A DNA stretch of 64,000 nt. Source: Ignavibacteriota bacterium. GTDB taxonomy: Bacteria > Bacteroidota > Ignavibacteria > Ignavibacteriales > Ignavibacteriaceae. Made by a program: the position numbers and the translations under genes. Location of the stretch: positions 3,230,001 through 3,294,000 of the forward strand of contig CP053447.1 in the NCBI GenBank assembly GCA_013285425.1, written 5' to 3'. The notes beneath the pieces were generated by a model. The model saw only the letters and a list, made by a program, of their open reading frames with translations, had not been told where the DNA came from and searched no databases. Positions within the stretch are counted from its first letter, which is position 1. Each line of letters starts with the position of its first letter. Shown here piece by piece: positions 55,229 through 64,000 of this stretch.

Positions 55229-55298
55229 TTAAACTTACTTTTTTTAGACGGCTTTGATATACATGCTTTTATATGGCATTTCAACCAGATTCATTCAG

Positions 55299-55362
55299 CC
55301 AGCTAACGGCGTTTTTGTTAAGCCATTACAGCCGGGAGCATTTTCTGACAGGTTAAAGCCAT
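55299..55362 (-). repeat. attC site n (R' half, array edge)
   Basis: The R' core (plus CAGCTAAC ending 55307) and arm GGCGTTTTTGTTAAGCC are present. A matching opposite arm is not evident; GGTTAAAG near 55352 may be a relic of R''. It marks the right-hand, expected attI-proximal, end of the recognisable array. Confidence 0.45.
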
Positions 55363-55389
55363 AGTGTTGTGTTCTTCCTTTGCTGCAAG

Positions 55390-55680
55390 TTATGTTTTTA
55401 TTTCATATTTCTGTGGAGATGTTTTAGGAACCCGCAAGATTTCTTTTTTTGCTTCAAGGTCAAGCTTAACCCACTCCACATGCCATTGGATAGAACCCTC
55501 GAACTTTATTTTGTTACTTTTAAAATCCTCTGCTATTGCTTTCCATACTTCTGTATGTGTTGCTTTCCCTCTTTTTTTAAGTTGATTTAAAAAAGCTTTT
55601 TTCAAGATGTCATACTTGAGCTTATCCATGCTTACCGCTTTTTTTCCAAGAGGGTGCTTGAGTTGAATTTTTAGTCCCAT
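55390..55680 (-). CDS. Small winged-helix-like protein (DUF6958-like)
   Basis: The 96-residue product resembles a small family with the end pattern IQWHVEWVKLDLEAKKEILRV preceded by a helical DNA-binding-like part (YDILKKAFLNQLKKRGKATHTEVWKAI). It may be the first cassette of the array or a resident gene; the half attC next to it favours a cassette. A role is not known. Confidence 0.55.
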   Translation of the reverse strand: MGLKIQLKHPLGKKAVSMDKLKYDILKKAFLNQLKKRGKATHTEVWKAIAEDFKSNKIKFEGSIQWHVEWVKLDLEAKKEILRVPKTSPQKYEIKT

Positions 55681-55683
55681 AGT

Positions 55684-56541
55684 TTATTGTTTTTTAATTT
55701 CTACCCTTCTGTTTTTAGTTCTGCCTTCTTCTGTTGAATTATCTGCAACCGGCACATCTTGTCCGTAGCCGACAGCTTCTATTCTTTCTGCCGGAATACC
55801 TTTATTTACAAGAGCAGTTTTTACACTCAACGCACGTTGTTCAGAAAGAGTTTTGTTTGAAGGCGAACTACCCACATTGTCGGTATGTCCTTCTACAATT
55901 ATTTTGAGTGTGGGATTTGCGCTTAACATATTATACAATTCATCTATTATGTTTTGAGACTCTTGTTTTATAGTTGATTTTCCCGTATCAAAATTGATAT
56001 ATAAAGTTATAAAACCATCTTTTTGAATGGCTTCATACATTTCGCTTGCAACAACCTCCTGCTTCATCGCTTCAATTTCCAGAACTTTCAACGCATACGC
56101 CTCTACAGCATTATCGGTACCTGCAAACGAAGTCAGCTGTATCCAATATTCCTTTTCTTTGGTTGACAAGTAATAAGTAGCTTCTAAGTCGGCATCCAGC
56201 GTACTGGCGTTCTTATACAACATTTTACCGCCGTTTTTTGTAATAGCCGCTTCATAATTTTTCATAATCTGCAAGGCGCTTTTTAGCTTCACTCCCGCAT
56301 CGGGATTGTAGCGGTAATATATATTAAATAGATTTCCTTCTTTGGTTTCGGTTTTATCATTGTTAGTACGAAGCTGAAGCTCATTATAGTTTTCCTCACA
56401 AGCTGAGATATAAAAATTTTCGAGCCTGGATAACAGATAGTGATCTTTGCACCCTTCAGCATCTTCTTGTGCGATAAGAGGTCCGGCTGATGTAAACAAT
56501 ATTGATATAATTAAAACTGATTTTAAGCAGATTGTTTTCAT
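55684..56541 (-). CDS. OmpA-family outer-membrane protein
   Basis: The 285-residue product has a signal peptide (about 1-24), a middle domain of unknown type and a C-terminal OmpA peptidoglycan-binding domain (about 170-285) with INFDTGKSTI, VEGHTDNVGSSPSNKTLSEQRA and the TKNRRVEI end. It probably links the envelope to peptidoglycan. It lies beyond the attC array. Confidence 0.88.
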   Translation of the reverse strand: MKTICLKSVLIISILFTSAGPLIAQEDAEGCKDHYLLSRLENFYISACEENYNELQLRTNNDKTETKEGNLFNIYYRYNPDAGVKLKSALQIMKNYEAAITKNGGKMLYKNASTLDADLEATYYLSTKEKEYWIQLTSFAGTDNAVEAYALKVLEIEAMKQEVVASEMYEAIQKDGFITLYINFDTGKSTIKQESQNIIDELYNMLSANPTLKIIVEGHTDNVGSSPSNKTLSEQRALSVKTALVNKGIPAERIEAVGYGQDVPVADNSTEEGRTKNRRVEIKKQ

Positions 56542-57037
56542 ATTTTATGCCCTGTTTTGATTTTAACCTTGATAATTTTGACTTATATATCATTAACTAT
56601 AACAGATTGCAGTATTGGTTTGTTCATTAATTAAAGTATTATCTTCTTATAGAAAAACCGCACTACAATTATAACAAGAATATTTATTAACAGCCTCTCA
56701 ATCCACCGGAAGTAAAAATATTGTTATACATTGTAATTAAACTTCAATGTTTATTATTCCGTTGTTCATTTTAATACTCTGTTTTTATGATGCTTTAAAT
56801 ATGTCAGCTCAAAAAATCTTTAGCCGGGAATTAATTTGCGGTAATATCATCGTCTCTATGTTATCAGAATTTATCAATTAGCATCATTGTAATAGTGCTG
56901 TGGTTATGGATGCAGAGGTTTGTGAATAAGACAATTTATGCGCAGCGGACTAAACCTTGTTGCAGAGTGTATTTTGTTTTGTTCTCTATATTATTTCAGT
57001 CTTATTCCACTTTACGGTTATAATATTAACCACCATA
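56542..57037. other. Intergenic region, nothing recognised
   Basis: About 500 bases with no supported gene, repeat or RNA. I looked here for an integrase or attI site because the array points this way, and found none. Confidence 0.4.
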
Positions 57038-57598
57038 TCACATAGGTTTTAAATTCTTATTAAGTCTTTCAATAATCTTATCTAAACGGGTTTGGCGTGT
57101 TTTATCTGATTTGGCATCAAGATAAAACCCTGTATATGTACGCTGTACTGAATGTGACATACTCATTAAATTGGTATAAGCAATCTTATATGGCTTAATG
57201 ATTTTTTTAAACATCTCTATTTGCTCATCGTTAATAATTTTAGTTTCAGCATTATCCCACAAACCATTTTTCTTAGCGCACTCTATGGCTTCTAAACCCG
57301 GATGAGTCATCAATCCCTTTTTTATAAGAGTTTGTGCAAGTTCTTTATTCTTAACAGACCAATTGCTCTTGGGCAAACGCCGGGTAAAATATTTTTTGTA
57401 AGAGTTATCATCAATGGACTGTATCTTTCCATCTATCCATCCATAACAAAGCGCTTCTTCCAATGCTTCAGCAGCAGATAGTGTAACAGATTTCTTTTTT
57501 TTACTAAAGACTAACCACACACCATTGCTCTTTGAACCATACTTACCAAGCCATTTCCGAAAGGCTTGTCTATCGGCGAATGTCAATGTTGTATCCAT
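57038..57598 (-). CDS. YdeI/OmpD-associated family protein
   Basis: The product (186 residues from the Met at 57598) has the family pattern: FADRQAFRKWLGKYGSKSNGVWLVFSKK, then ALEEALCYGWIDGK (split here) and the FTRRLPKSNWSVKN segment. Some members protect against bacteriocins, but the function here is unknown. A longer start at 57634 overlaps the upstream gene and lacks support; the family begins near the chosen Met. Confidence 0.8.
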   Translation of the reverse strand: MDTTLTFADRQAFRKWLGKYGSKSNGVWLVFSKKKKSVTLSAAEALEEALCYGWIDGKIQSIDDNSYKKYFTRRLPKSNWSVKNKELAQTLIKKGLMTHPGLEAIECAKKNGLWDNAETKIINDEQIEMFKKIIKPYKIAYTNLMSMSHSVQRTYTGFYLDAKSDKTRQTRLDKIIERLNKNLKPM

Positions 57599-57626
57599 AA
57601 TCAATCTAAACAGGTTAAGAGTGTAA

Positions 57627-58019
57627 TCAATCAATTAAAGGTTTTGTTAACGACCAATGACTATGTATGATTTTCCACTCGTTATTTTCTTCCAGCCTAT
57701 ACACTTCGGTACAGTTTTCTTTCCAGATAGTTTCTCCGGAGTATGATTTGAGGTTATATGTAAGGACTGCCATAGTGTTAGTATGTTGTACAACGGGATT
57801 TATTATTTCAAAATTATCCATTTTAACTTTTCCGCGCATACTTTCATACAGCTCTTTTATTTTGTTCCATCCGTCGAGTCTTTTTTCCTGAGCCGGATCA
57901 AAATAAGTAAAGTCCTTTGAATAAAGCTCAAGATAAGGAGTAGGATTACCTTTGTGCCAGGCATCCAGCGCAGTTGTCTCTAAATCGATTATTGTTTCTG
58001 TTACATTGTGTTTATTCAT
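57627..58019 (-). CDS. NTF2-like (SnoaL/DUF4440) protein
   Basis: The 130-residue product is one NTF2-like cone: AWHKGNPTPYLELYSKDFTYFDP at the start, LDGWNKIKELYE in the middle and EWKIIHSHWSLT at the end. Such proteins are small enzymes or ligand-binding partners with no predictable substrate. It lies just upstream of the YdeI-like gene on the same strand. Confidence 0.75.
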   Translation of the reverse strand: MNKHNVTETIIDLETTALDAWHKGNPTPYLELYSKDFTYFDPAQEKRLDGWNKIKELYESMRGKVKMDNFEIINPVVQHTNTMAVLTYNLKSYSGETIWKENCTEVYRLEENNEWKIIHSHWSLTKPLID

Positions 58020-58325
58020 GATATTTTAAAATTAAATTAATAGATATTATGATTTGTGATTCTTTTTCCATCGTTGATGCTTTATTTTGGAGTGGAAGAG
58101 TCAGCATATCTGCTTTCATACTCTGTTTGTTGATGTGTTATCCTTTAACTTTACAGCAGGCTCATTTATATCTCTCATAAACATGAGATTTGCTTTATCA
58201 AACTTAATTAATTTTAGAATATAAAGCATCGGTTGGCAAATGTATCTTCAGCAGCACTTGAGCTGATATGCGTGTGCAGGTTTGTTTAATGCTTATGGAA
58301 TATCTTACCGATAAGAATAGTTTTA
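58020..58325. other. Intergenic region, nothing recognised
   Basis: About 300 AT-rich bases between two minus-strand genes. No supported gene, hairpin terminator or repeat was found. Confidence 0.4.
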
Positions 58326-58790
58326 TTAATAAAAGGATACCGCATGATCCACAAACTCCCCGTTTTTATAATTGAATTTTGCACTGAAAAATTTTTCTTC
58401 AAACAGCCAGGGAATAAAAATTTTATCTCCCTCCCAAAGATTAATTTCTGTCAGTTTTTCATTTGGTATCCAACCGAGTTTACCTTCCGGCGAATCTATC
58501 AGCGTGCCTTCAAATTCATCAGCAGTAAAAAGAAAAACATACCAATCATCTTTATTATCAAATAACGGAAAAGTGATAAAGCCCTTCATCGTTACAGATT
58601 TTACTTTCAGCCCGCTTTCTTCCTCAATTTCCCTTATCGCACATTCTTCCGGAGACTCACCTTGCTCAAACTTTCCGCCAAGTCCGTTCCACTTCCCCTC
58701 GTGGTAATCATTCTTTTTTTTGTTCCTGTATATCATTAAAGTTGAATTAGTTTTTTTATCTGTTACATAGCAAAGGGTAGCAAGTTTCAT
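58326..58790 (-). CDS. Nudix hydrolase, MutT-like
   Basis: The 154-residue product has a full Nudix box, Gly39-x5-Glu45-x7-REIEEESGL (53-61). Family members hydrolyse nucleoside diphosphates linked to another moiety, often oxidised dGTP. The WNGLGGKFEQGES context fits the MutT/8-oxo-dGTP diphosphatase type. Length is normal. Confidence 0.88.
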   Translation of the reverse strand: MKLATLCYVTDKKTNSTLMIYRNKKKNDYHEGKWNGLGGKFEQGESPEECAIREIEEESGLKVKSVTMKGFITFPLFDNKDDWYVFLFTADEFEGTLIDSPEGKLGWIPNEKLTEINLWEGDKIFIPWLFEEKFFSAKFNYKNGEFVDHAVSFY

Positions 58791-58976
58791 AACTTTTAGT
58801 TTTTATTTCTTGTGATTTTTTTAGTTGTTGAAAAATATAATAAAACAATATATGTTCTTTACAATAATTGTCAAGAAAATAAATTTTTAACATAGGATAT
58901 TTTTTATTTGGAGATTTATTTATCAAGTATAAATTAACAAGTGAAATAAATAAGATTAATCGGAGAAAATAACTTA

Positions 58977-59285
58977 ATGGAACTGAACGAATTAAACCTG
59001 CAGACAACAGACGACAACGAAAATCAGTTTGCAATATTGGATGAAAACATCTTTGGCGTTGATTTTTATGATGCCGCAAAGAAAAAACAAAAAGATCCCG
59101 ACGAAGATTATGATGATGAAGAAGACGAAGATTTTGAAGACGACGATGACTATTATAACAGCGATGATGAAGAGGATGATTCGTTAGACGAAGAACCCGA
59201 AGATGAAGACGATATATATGAGCAGGATTTTGATTTTGATGAAGATGAAGACGAAGATTTTGATGATGATGATTCGGAATTCTAA
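58977..59285 (+). CDS. Small, extremely acidic protein
   Basis: The 102-residue product has an ordinary N-terminal third (MELNELNLQTTDDNENQFAI, then FGVDFYDAAKKKQK) followed by about 60 residues almost entirely Asp, Glu, Tyr and Phe. GGAG lies 11 bases before the ATG. No family is recognised; acidic tails often bind basic proteins or metal ions. The minus-strand frame across it is a compositional artefact. Confidence 0.6.
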   Translation: MELNELNLQTTDDNENQFAILDENIFGVDFYDAAKKKQKDPDEDYDDEEDEDFEDDDDYYNSDDEEDDSLDEEPEDEDDIYEQDFDFDEDEDEDFDDDDSEF

Positions 59286-59339
59286 AGAGTAAGATTATGA
59301 GTGGGAGTATGAACAAAAACAAATCTCACTCATTACGGG

Positions 59340-60314
59340 CTAACTGCCTAAGTACATATTCCTAAGTAAATAATTTTTTACATAATCATAAATGCCGTCT
59401 TCTAAAGATGTAATTGTCTGATTATAACCGGCATCTTTTATTTTAATAAGATTAGCCTCAGTAAAGTATTGATATTTTTCTTTTAACTGTGCAGGCAGGT
59501 CAATGTATTCAATGTTAACGGGCTTTCCGACAGCATTAAACAGCGCGGTTACAAGATCATTCCATGTTCTGGCTTTTCCGGCACCGGCATTAAATATTCC
59601 GTTTATGTTTGGATTGTCCAGAAAATATAGTGTCATATCAACGGCATCTTTAACATAAACAAAATCACGCATTTGTTCACCGTCTTTATATTTTGGATTC
59701 AGTGATTTGAACAAGCGGACCTTTCCGGTATCTCTGATTTGCTCAAATGCTTTATGAACAACTGAGCGCATATCGCCTTTGTGATATTCGTTAGGACCGT
59801 AAACATTAAAATATTTTATTCCGGCAATTCTATCAGATATGTGATTTGTTTTTGCCCAGAGATCAAAGAGGTGTTTGGAGTAACCATACATATTTAATGG
59901 ACGGAGCAGTTCAAGTTTGCTTTCATCGTCATCAAAACCCAAAGAGCCATCACCGTAAGTTGCAGCAGATGAGGCATAGATAAATCTGATATTCTTTTCA
60001 ACACAGTATTTTGAAAGTTCTTTTGTATAATGAAAATTATTATCCAGAAGATGATCGGCGTCCTTTTCGGTAGTTGAGGAATTAGCACCCATGTGAATTA
60101 TCGCCTCAATATTATAGGGCACAACATCATCAAGAACCTGTTCTATAAACTCAAGCTTGTTTACAAAGTCACGATATTTAAGCCCGACAAGATTTTTCCA
60201 TTTTTCATTTTTACCAAGTTCATCAACAACAATAATATTTGTTTTACCGAGCTGATTTAATTTCCAGACTATTGCACTGCCGATAAATCCGGCTCCACCG
60301 GTAACAACTATCAT
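59340..60314 (-). CDS. hldD: ADP-L-glycero-D-manno-heptose 6-epimerase
   Basis: The 324-residue SDR enzyme makes the ADP-L-glycero-D-manno-heptose used in lipopolysaccharide core. It has the NAD-binding TGGAGFIGS (5-13), catalytic Tyr143-xxx-Lys147 in MYGYSKHLFD, and the FNVYGPNEYHKGDMRS and RDFVYVKD blocks that are specific to HldD. The start at 60314 has AAAGGA before it and matches the family N-terminus MIVVTGGAG; a longer frame begins at 60416. Confidence 0.9.
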   Translation of the reverse strand: MIVVTGGAGFIGSAIVWKLNQLGKTNIIVVDELGKNEKWKNLVGLKYRDFVNKLEFIEQVLDDVVPYNIEAIIHMGANSSTTEKDADHLLDNNFHYTKELSKYCVEKNIRFIYASSAATYGDGSLGFDDDESKLELLRPLNMYGYSKHLFDLWAKTNHISDRIAGIKYFNVYGPNEYHKGDMRSVVHKAFEQIRDTGKVRLFKSLNPKYKDGEQMRDFVYVKDAVDMTLYFLDNPNINGIFNAGAGKARTWNDLVTALFNAVGKPVNIEYIDLPAQLKEKYQYFTEANLIKIKDAGYNQTITSLEDGIYDYVKNYLLRNMYLGS

Positions 60315-60409
60315 AAAAAATCCTTTTGAAAATTTGTTGAGGTAATTTAACCATATTGCATGTGTTTTAAAAAAAAGAAAAACAGAATTATAATTTGATT
60401 TGCGTCTTA

Positions 60410-60439
60410 TTGACAATGCGAAGATAATTTATATATTTG
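60410..60439 (+). promoter_or_regulatory. Promoter of the SAM riboswitch-metH unit
   Basis: TTGACA (60410-60415) and TATATTTG (60432-60439) are separated by 16 bases. The second matches TAnnTTTG. Transcription would start some 7 bases later, about 25 bases before the aptamer. Confidence 0.6.
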
Positions 60440-60470
60440 CCGCAGATTTAATTGTTCTTATAAAAAAAAA

Positions 60471-60586
60471 TATCTTATTAAGAACGGCGAAGGGAACAGG
60501 CCCATAGATGCCGTAGCAACCGATTCCGGATTCGGGATGTCAGGTGCTAAATCCTGCCTCCGGATATTCGGAGGAAAAATGAGATG
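60471..60586 (+). ncRNA. SAM-I (S-box) riboswitch aptamer
   Basis: Conserved S-box elements are all present: the AAGAACGGCGAAGGGAACAG segment, GGCCC, GATGCCGTAGCAACC and AGGTGCTAAATCC. The closing P1 helix forms between TATCTTATT (60471-60479) and AATGAGATG (60578-60586), nine pairs with two wobbles. It senses S-adenosylmethionine and lies in the metH leader. Confidence 0.92.
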
Positions 60587-60598
60587 AAGATTTGTTTT

Positions 60599-60629
60599 AC
60601 CTCTTCATTTCATTGTAAGAGGTTTTTTT
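60599..60629 (+). terminator. Riboswitch-controlled terminator
   Basis: ACCTCTT / AAGAGGT forms a 7-bp stem followed by T7. The P1 3' strand GATGAAG (60583-60589) can instead pair with CTTCATT (60603-60609) inside the terminator, giving a competing antiterminator when SAM is absent. Confidence 0.82.
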
Positions 60630-60811
60630 GTTTTAAACACTTTTTATGCCGGATACAAAAGCAAGCTCTGTATGACTAATTTAACTGTGTCAACCTGAAT
60701 TTATTGCATTATCTCGTTTCAATTGAAAGTTAAATAGGACAGACTTGAAATAAAGTCAGAATCCAAAAATCTTAAAAAGATAAGAAGCGCGAATTTATTT
60801 TAGGAAAAATT

Positions 60812-63800
60812 ATGAAACTAACAGTCGAATCATTAAAGAAAATATTAGAAGAAAAAATACTTGTTCTTGATGGCGCAATGGGAACGATGATTCAAAACCA
60901 TAACCTGACAGAAAAAGATTTTAGAGGAGAGCGGTTTAAAGATTATCAACATGATCTTAAAGGCAACAATGATCTTCTGTCAATTACACAGCCCGACATT
61001 ATAAAAGGAATTCACCGCGCATATTTTGAAGCCGGGGCTGATATTATTGAAACAAATACTTTTAATGCCAATTCGATTTCTCAGGCAGATTATCAGATGC
61101 AGGATCTCGCGTATGAATTGAACTATGAATCAGCAAAAATTGCTAAAGAAGTTGCAGAAGAATTTAACAGCAAGGATAAATCTAAACAAAGATTTGTTGC
61201 TGGTGCTTTAGGACCGACAAATAAAACACTCTCTCTTTCCCCAAATGTAAACGATCCCGGGTACCGAGCTGTAACTTTTGATGAAATAGCAAGCGCATAT
61301 TATAATGCAGCAGAAGGATTGATTGACGGCGGTGCTGATATTATTCTGATTGAAACAATCTTTGATACATTAAATGCAAAAGCTGCGATCTTTGCTGTTG
61401 AAAAATTATTAAATGAAAAATCATTAAACGTTCCGGTGATGATTTCAGGAACAATTGTAGATAATAGCGGCAGAACATTATCAGGACAAACAGTTGAGGC
61501 TTTTTTCATCTCAGTTTCACACTCAAAGCATCTTGTAAGCGTTGGATTAAACTGTGCACTGGGTGCAAAACAAATGAGACCTTTTGTAGAAGATCTTTCA
61601 AATGTTTCAGATAAATTTTTATCAGTTTATCCGAATGCTGGACTGCCGAATGAAATGGGCGGTTATGATGAAACTCCGCAAATAATGGCAGAAGTTTTGG
61701 AAGATTTTTTAAAAAGCAGATTTGTAAATATTGTAGGAGGCTGCTGCGGAACGACTCCGGACCACATAAGGAAAATTTCTGAGATAGCAAAAAATTATAA
61801 GCCGAGAATAATTAAACCACGAGAACCATACTTAAAACTGAGCGGTCTTGAATCAGTTGTTTTACGACCAGACTCAAATTTTATGAACATCGGTGAAAGA
61901 ACTAATATAACCGGTTCAAAAAAGTTTGAACGATTAATTAAAGAAAATAAATTCGATGAAGCACTTTCTGTCGCTCGCAGCCAGGTCGAAGGCGGCGCTC
62001 AGGTTCTTGATATTAATATGGACGAAGGAATGCTTGACTCGGAACAAGCAATGACAAAATATTTAAACCTTATCGGCTCAGAGCCCGATATTGCAAAACT
62101 TCCTATTATGATTGACTCATCAAAATGGAGTGTGATTGAGGCGGGGCTAAAGTGTTTACAGGGGAAAGGAATTGTAAACTCGATTTCACTTAAAGAAGGT
62201 CAGGATGTATTTAAAGAGCAGGCAATTAAAGTTTTAAATTACGGTGCTGCGGTTATTGTTATGGCATTTGATGAAAAAGGACAGGCGGATACTTTTGAAA
62301 GAAGAATTGAAGTCTGTAAACGAGCTTATGATATCTTAACCAAGGAAATTGGATTTCCTCCTCAGGATATAATCTTTGATCCAAACATACTTGCAATTGC
62401 AACGGGAATAGAGGAACATAATAATTATGCGGTAGATTTTATTGAAGCTGCGAGATGGATAAAACAAAATCTGCCACACGCTAAAGTCAGCGGCGGTGTA
62501 AGTAATCTTTCTTTTTCTTTCAGAGGTAATGATGCTGTTCGGGAGGCAATGCACTCTTCTTTTCTTTTCCATGCTATTAAAGCAGGCATGGATATGGGAA
62601 TTGTTAATGCCGGACAGCTTGAAGTTTATGAAGAAATACAGAAAGATCTTTTAGAGAAAGTTGAAGATGTTATCTTTAACCGCAGGCAGGATGCAACAGA
62701 AAGATTAGTTGAGTTTGCTGAAACTATTAAGAAGAAAGATAAAACAGAGGAAAAGAAAGATGAGTGGCGCTCTTTGGATGTTGATGAAAGACTAAAGTAT
62801 GCATTAGTTAAAGGTATTGTTGAGTTTATTGATTTGGATGTTGAAGAAGCGAGATTAAAATATTCACAGCCGCTTGAAGTTATAGAAGGACCGTTAATGG
62901 CGGGAATGAATGTGGTTGGAGATTTATTCGGTGCAGGCAAGATGTTCCTTCCGCAGGTTGTAAAAAGCGCAAGAGTTATGAAAAAAGCTGTCAGCATTCT
63001 TGAGCCATATATGACAGAAGCTCTTCCCAAAATCCTTCCGGCAGGAGTTGACTCAGGAGGTGCTTCAATTCTGCTCGCAACAGTCAAGGGCGATGTTCAT
63101 GATATTGGAAAAAATATTGTTGGGGTTGTTCTAAGCTGTAATAATTATAACATAATTGATCTTGGAGTTATGGTTCATTCTGAAAAAATTATTCAGACAG
63201 CGATAGATAAAAAAGTTGATATAATAGGTTTAAGCGGATTGATAACTCCGTCGCTGGATGAAATGATACATGTTGCAAAAGAAATGGAAAGAAGAGGACT
63301 GAAAATTCCGCTATTGATTGGCGGTGCAACTTCGTCAAGAATTCATACAGCAGTAAAGATAGATCCAAATTACAGCGGACCGGTTGTTCATGTTCTTGAT
63401 GCGTCAAGGAGTGTTCCGGTAGTTTCTGATCTATTAAATGAAAATATAGATGAGCGCAGGAAATTTGCTCAGGATATTAAAACAGAATATTTAAATCTCA
63501 GAGAAGATTATATAAAAAGAAAATCGGGGAAAAACCTGATTAGCCTCGATAAAGCACGCGAGAACAAATTAAAAATCAACTGGGAAAACAGCGCTGTTAA
63601 AAAGCCTGCTAAAACAGGAATTACAGTTTTAAATAATTTTGATCTGAATGTTTTACGGAAATATATTGATTGGACTCCCTTTTTTATGGTGTGGGAACTG
63701 AAAGGGAAATATCCGTCAATTTTTGAAGATGAAAATGTCGGGGCAGAAGCAAAAAAACTTTTTGATGATGCTAATAGCCTGTTAGACAAAGTAATATTAG

Positions 63801-64000
63801 AAAAATCGCTAACTGCAAATGGAGTTATCGGACTATTTCCAGCTAACTCGGTTGGGGTTGATGATATTGAAATATATACTGACGAAGCAAGAAGCGGAGT
63901 GAAAAGAACTTTGCATTCTTTAAGACAGCAAAATCAAAAATCATCAGGCGAGCCTAATATTGCTCTTGCAGATTTTATAGCACCGAAAGAAACAGAAGTA
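60812..64000 (+). CDS. metH: Cobalamin-dependent methionine synthase (runs off the window)
   Basis: The first 1,063 residues of MetH, which transfers the methyl group of methyltetrahydrofolate to homocysteine through cobalamin. Domains in order: homocysteine domain with zinc ligands Cys248, Cys311 and Cys312 ([13 protein letters not shown]); pterin domain ([14 protein letters not shown]); cobalamin cap and binding domain with His763 in [11 protein letters not shown]; start of the SAM reactivation domain ([12 protein letters not shown]). The 3' end is outside the window. Start chosen with AGGA 8 bases upstream. It is under SAM riboswitch control, so high SAM should shut it off. Confidence 0.95.
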   Translation, partial: MKLTVESLKKILEEKILVLDGAMGTMIQNHNLTEKDFRGERFKDYQHDLKGNNDLLSITQPDIIKGIHRAYFEAGADIIETNTFNANSISQADYQMQDLAYELNYESAKIAKEVAEEFNSKDKSKQRFVAGALGPTNKTLSLSPNVNDPGYRAVTFDEIASAYYNAAEGLIDGGADIILIETIFDTLNAKAAIFAVEKLLNEKSLNVPVMISGTIVDNSGRTLSGQTVEAFFISVSHSKHLVSVGLNCALGAKQMRPFVEDLSNVSDKFLSVYPNAGLPNEMGGYDETPQIMAEVLEDFLKSRFVNIVGGCCGTTPDHIRKISEIAKNYKPRIIKPREPYLKLSGLESVVLRPDSNFMNIGERTNITGSKKFERLIKENKFDEALSVARSQVEGGAQVLDINMDEGMLDSEQAMTKYLNLIGSEPDIAKLPIMIDSSKWSVIEAGLKCLQGKGIVNSISLKEGQDVFKEQAIKVLNYGAAVIVMAFDEKGQADTFERRIEVCKRAYDILTKEIGFPPQDIIFDPNILAIATGIEEHNNYAVDFIEAARWIKQNLPHAKVSGGVSNLSFSFRGNDAVREAMHSSFLFHAIKAGMDMGIVNAGQLEVYEEIQKDLLEKVEDVIFNRRQDATERLVEFAETIKKKDKTEEKKDEWRSLDVDERLKYALVKGIVEFIDLDVEEARLKYSQPLEVIEGPLMAGMNVVGDLFGAGKMFLPQVVKSARVMKKAVSILEPYMTEALPKILPAGVDSGGASILLATVKGDVHDIGKNIVGVVLSCNNYNIIDLGVMVHSEKIIQTAIDKKVDIIGLSGLITPSLDEMIHVAKEMERRGLKIPLLIGGATSSRIHTAVKIDPNYSGPVVHVLDASRSVPVVSDLLNENIDERRKFAQDIKTEYLNLREDYIKRKSGKNLISLDKARENKLKINWENSAVKKPAKTGITVLNNFDLNVLRKYIDWTPFFMVWELKGKYPSIFEDENVGAEAKKLFDDANSLLDKVILEKSLTANGVIGLFPANSVGVDDIEIYTDEARSGVKRTLHSLRQQNQKSSGEPNIALADFIAPKETEV

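Noticed and set aside
34474..55362. Repeated elements considered as a CRISPR array or simple intergenic repeats
   Set aside because: Repeats are 60-280 bp, separated by whole genes of variable size, have complementary ends with integron core sites, and no cas genes are present.
55700..58325. Search for an integron integrase and attI site to the right of the array
   Set aside because: All genes here are OmpA, YdeI-like and NTF2-like; no tyrosine recombinase motifs were seen on either strand.
58756..59322. 188-residue minus-strand frame rich in His, Leu and Arg
   Set aside because: It is the reverse complement of the Asp/Glu-rich gene at 58977-59285; composition is an artefact.

Overview
The window is an AT-rich bacterial chromosome segment, most likely from Ignavibacteriota (Bacteroidota/Chlorobiota side of the tree). 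Three signs point there: secreted proteins ending in a type IX secretion sorting domain with the NYPNPFNP motif, promoters with the TAnnTTTG -7 element of that superphylum, and several lipoproteins and outer-membrane beta-barrels. No tRNA or rRNA gene was recognised.

Left end (1-9.9 kb): a tight plus-strand run encodes exported cysteine proteases and a sensor phosphatase: the tail of one caspase-like protein, a small outer-membrane protein, a second exported caspase-like protein with a helical scaffold, an exported papain-like protease with a DUF4384-like tail, a small DUF4384-like protein that looks frameshifted, and a CHASE2 plus SpoIIE-type phosphatase. A convergent STAS anti-anti-sigma gene and two unrecognised genes, possibly a divergent sigma/anti-sigma pair, follow. 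Together they suggest a partner-switching circuit tied to periplasmic proteases. From 9.9 to 17.4 kb lie unrelated housekeeping genes: a 5'-nucleotidase-family enzyme, an LVIVD lipoprotein, small membrane proteins, an alpha/beta hydrolase with DoxX, and glycogen synthase.

Centre (17.5-34.2 kb): the replication-origin neighbourhood. rpmH, rnpA, yidC and a patatin-Omp85 fusion point left; dnaA, a small lipoprotein, dnaN, recF, a DciA-like gene, gyrB and gyrA point right. DnaA boxes lie on both sides of dnaA, one across its GTG start, and a very AT-rich stretch follows dnaA. An M28 peptidase ends this block.

Right-centre (34.5-55.4 kb): the most notable region, an array of about 13 integron gene cassettes, all on the minus strand and separated by attC recombination sites, with no integrase in view (a CALIN or the distal part of a sedentary integron). 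Cargo: a YhdJ-like restriction-modification pair, VapBC and BrnTA toxin-antitoxin pairs, a PD-(D/E)XK protein, a duplicated lipoprotein cassette, three large T9SS-secreted proteins, a SIMPL protein, a WD40 membrane protein and several unknowns. An IS1111-group IS110 element sits inside one attC. Two cassette genes carry in-frame stop codons in otherwise intact frames. Three attC sites hold the same 270-bp insert with a conserved reading frame on the opposite strand.

Right end (55.4-64 kb): ordinary chromosome resumes with an OmpA-family protein, a YdeI-like protein, an NTF2-like protein, a Nudix hydrolase, an extremely acidic small protein, heptose epimerase hldD, and a SAM-I riboswitch with terminator controlling metH, which runs off the window.
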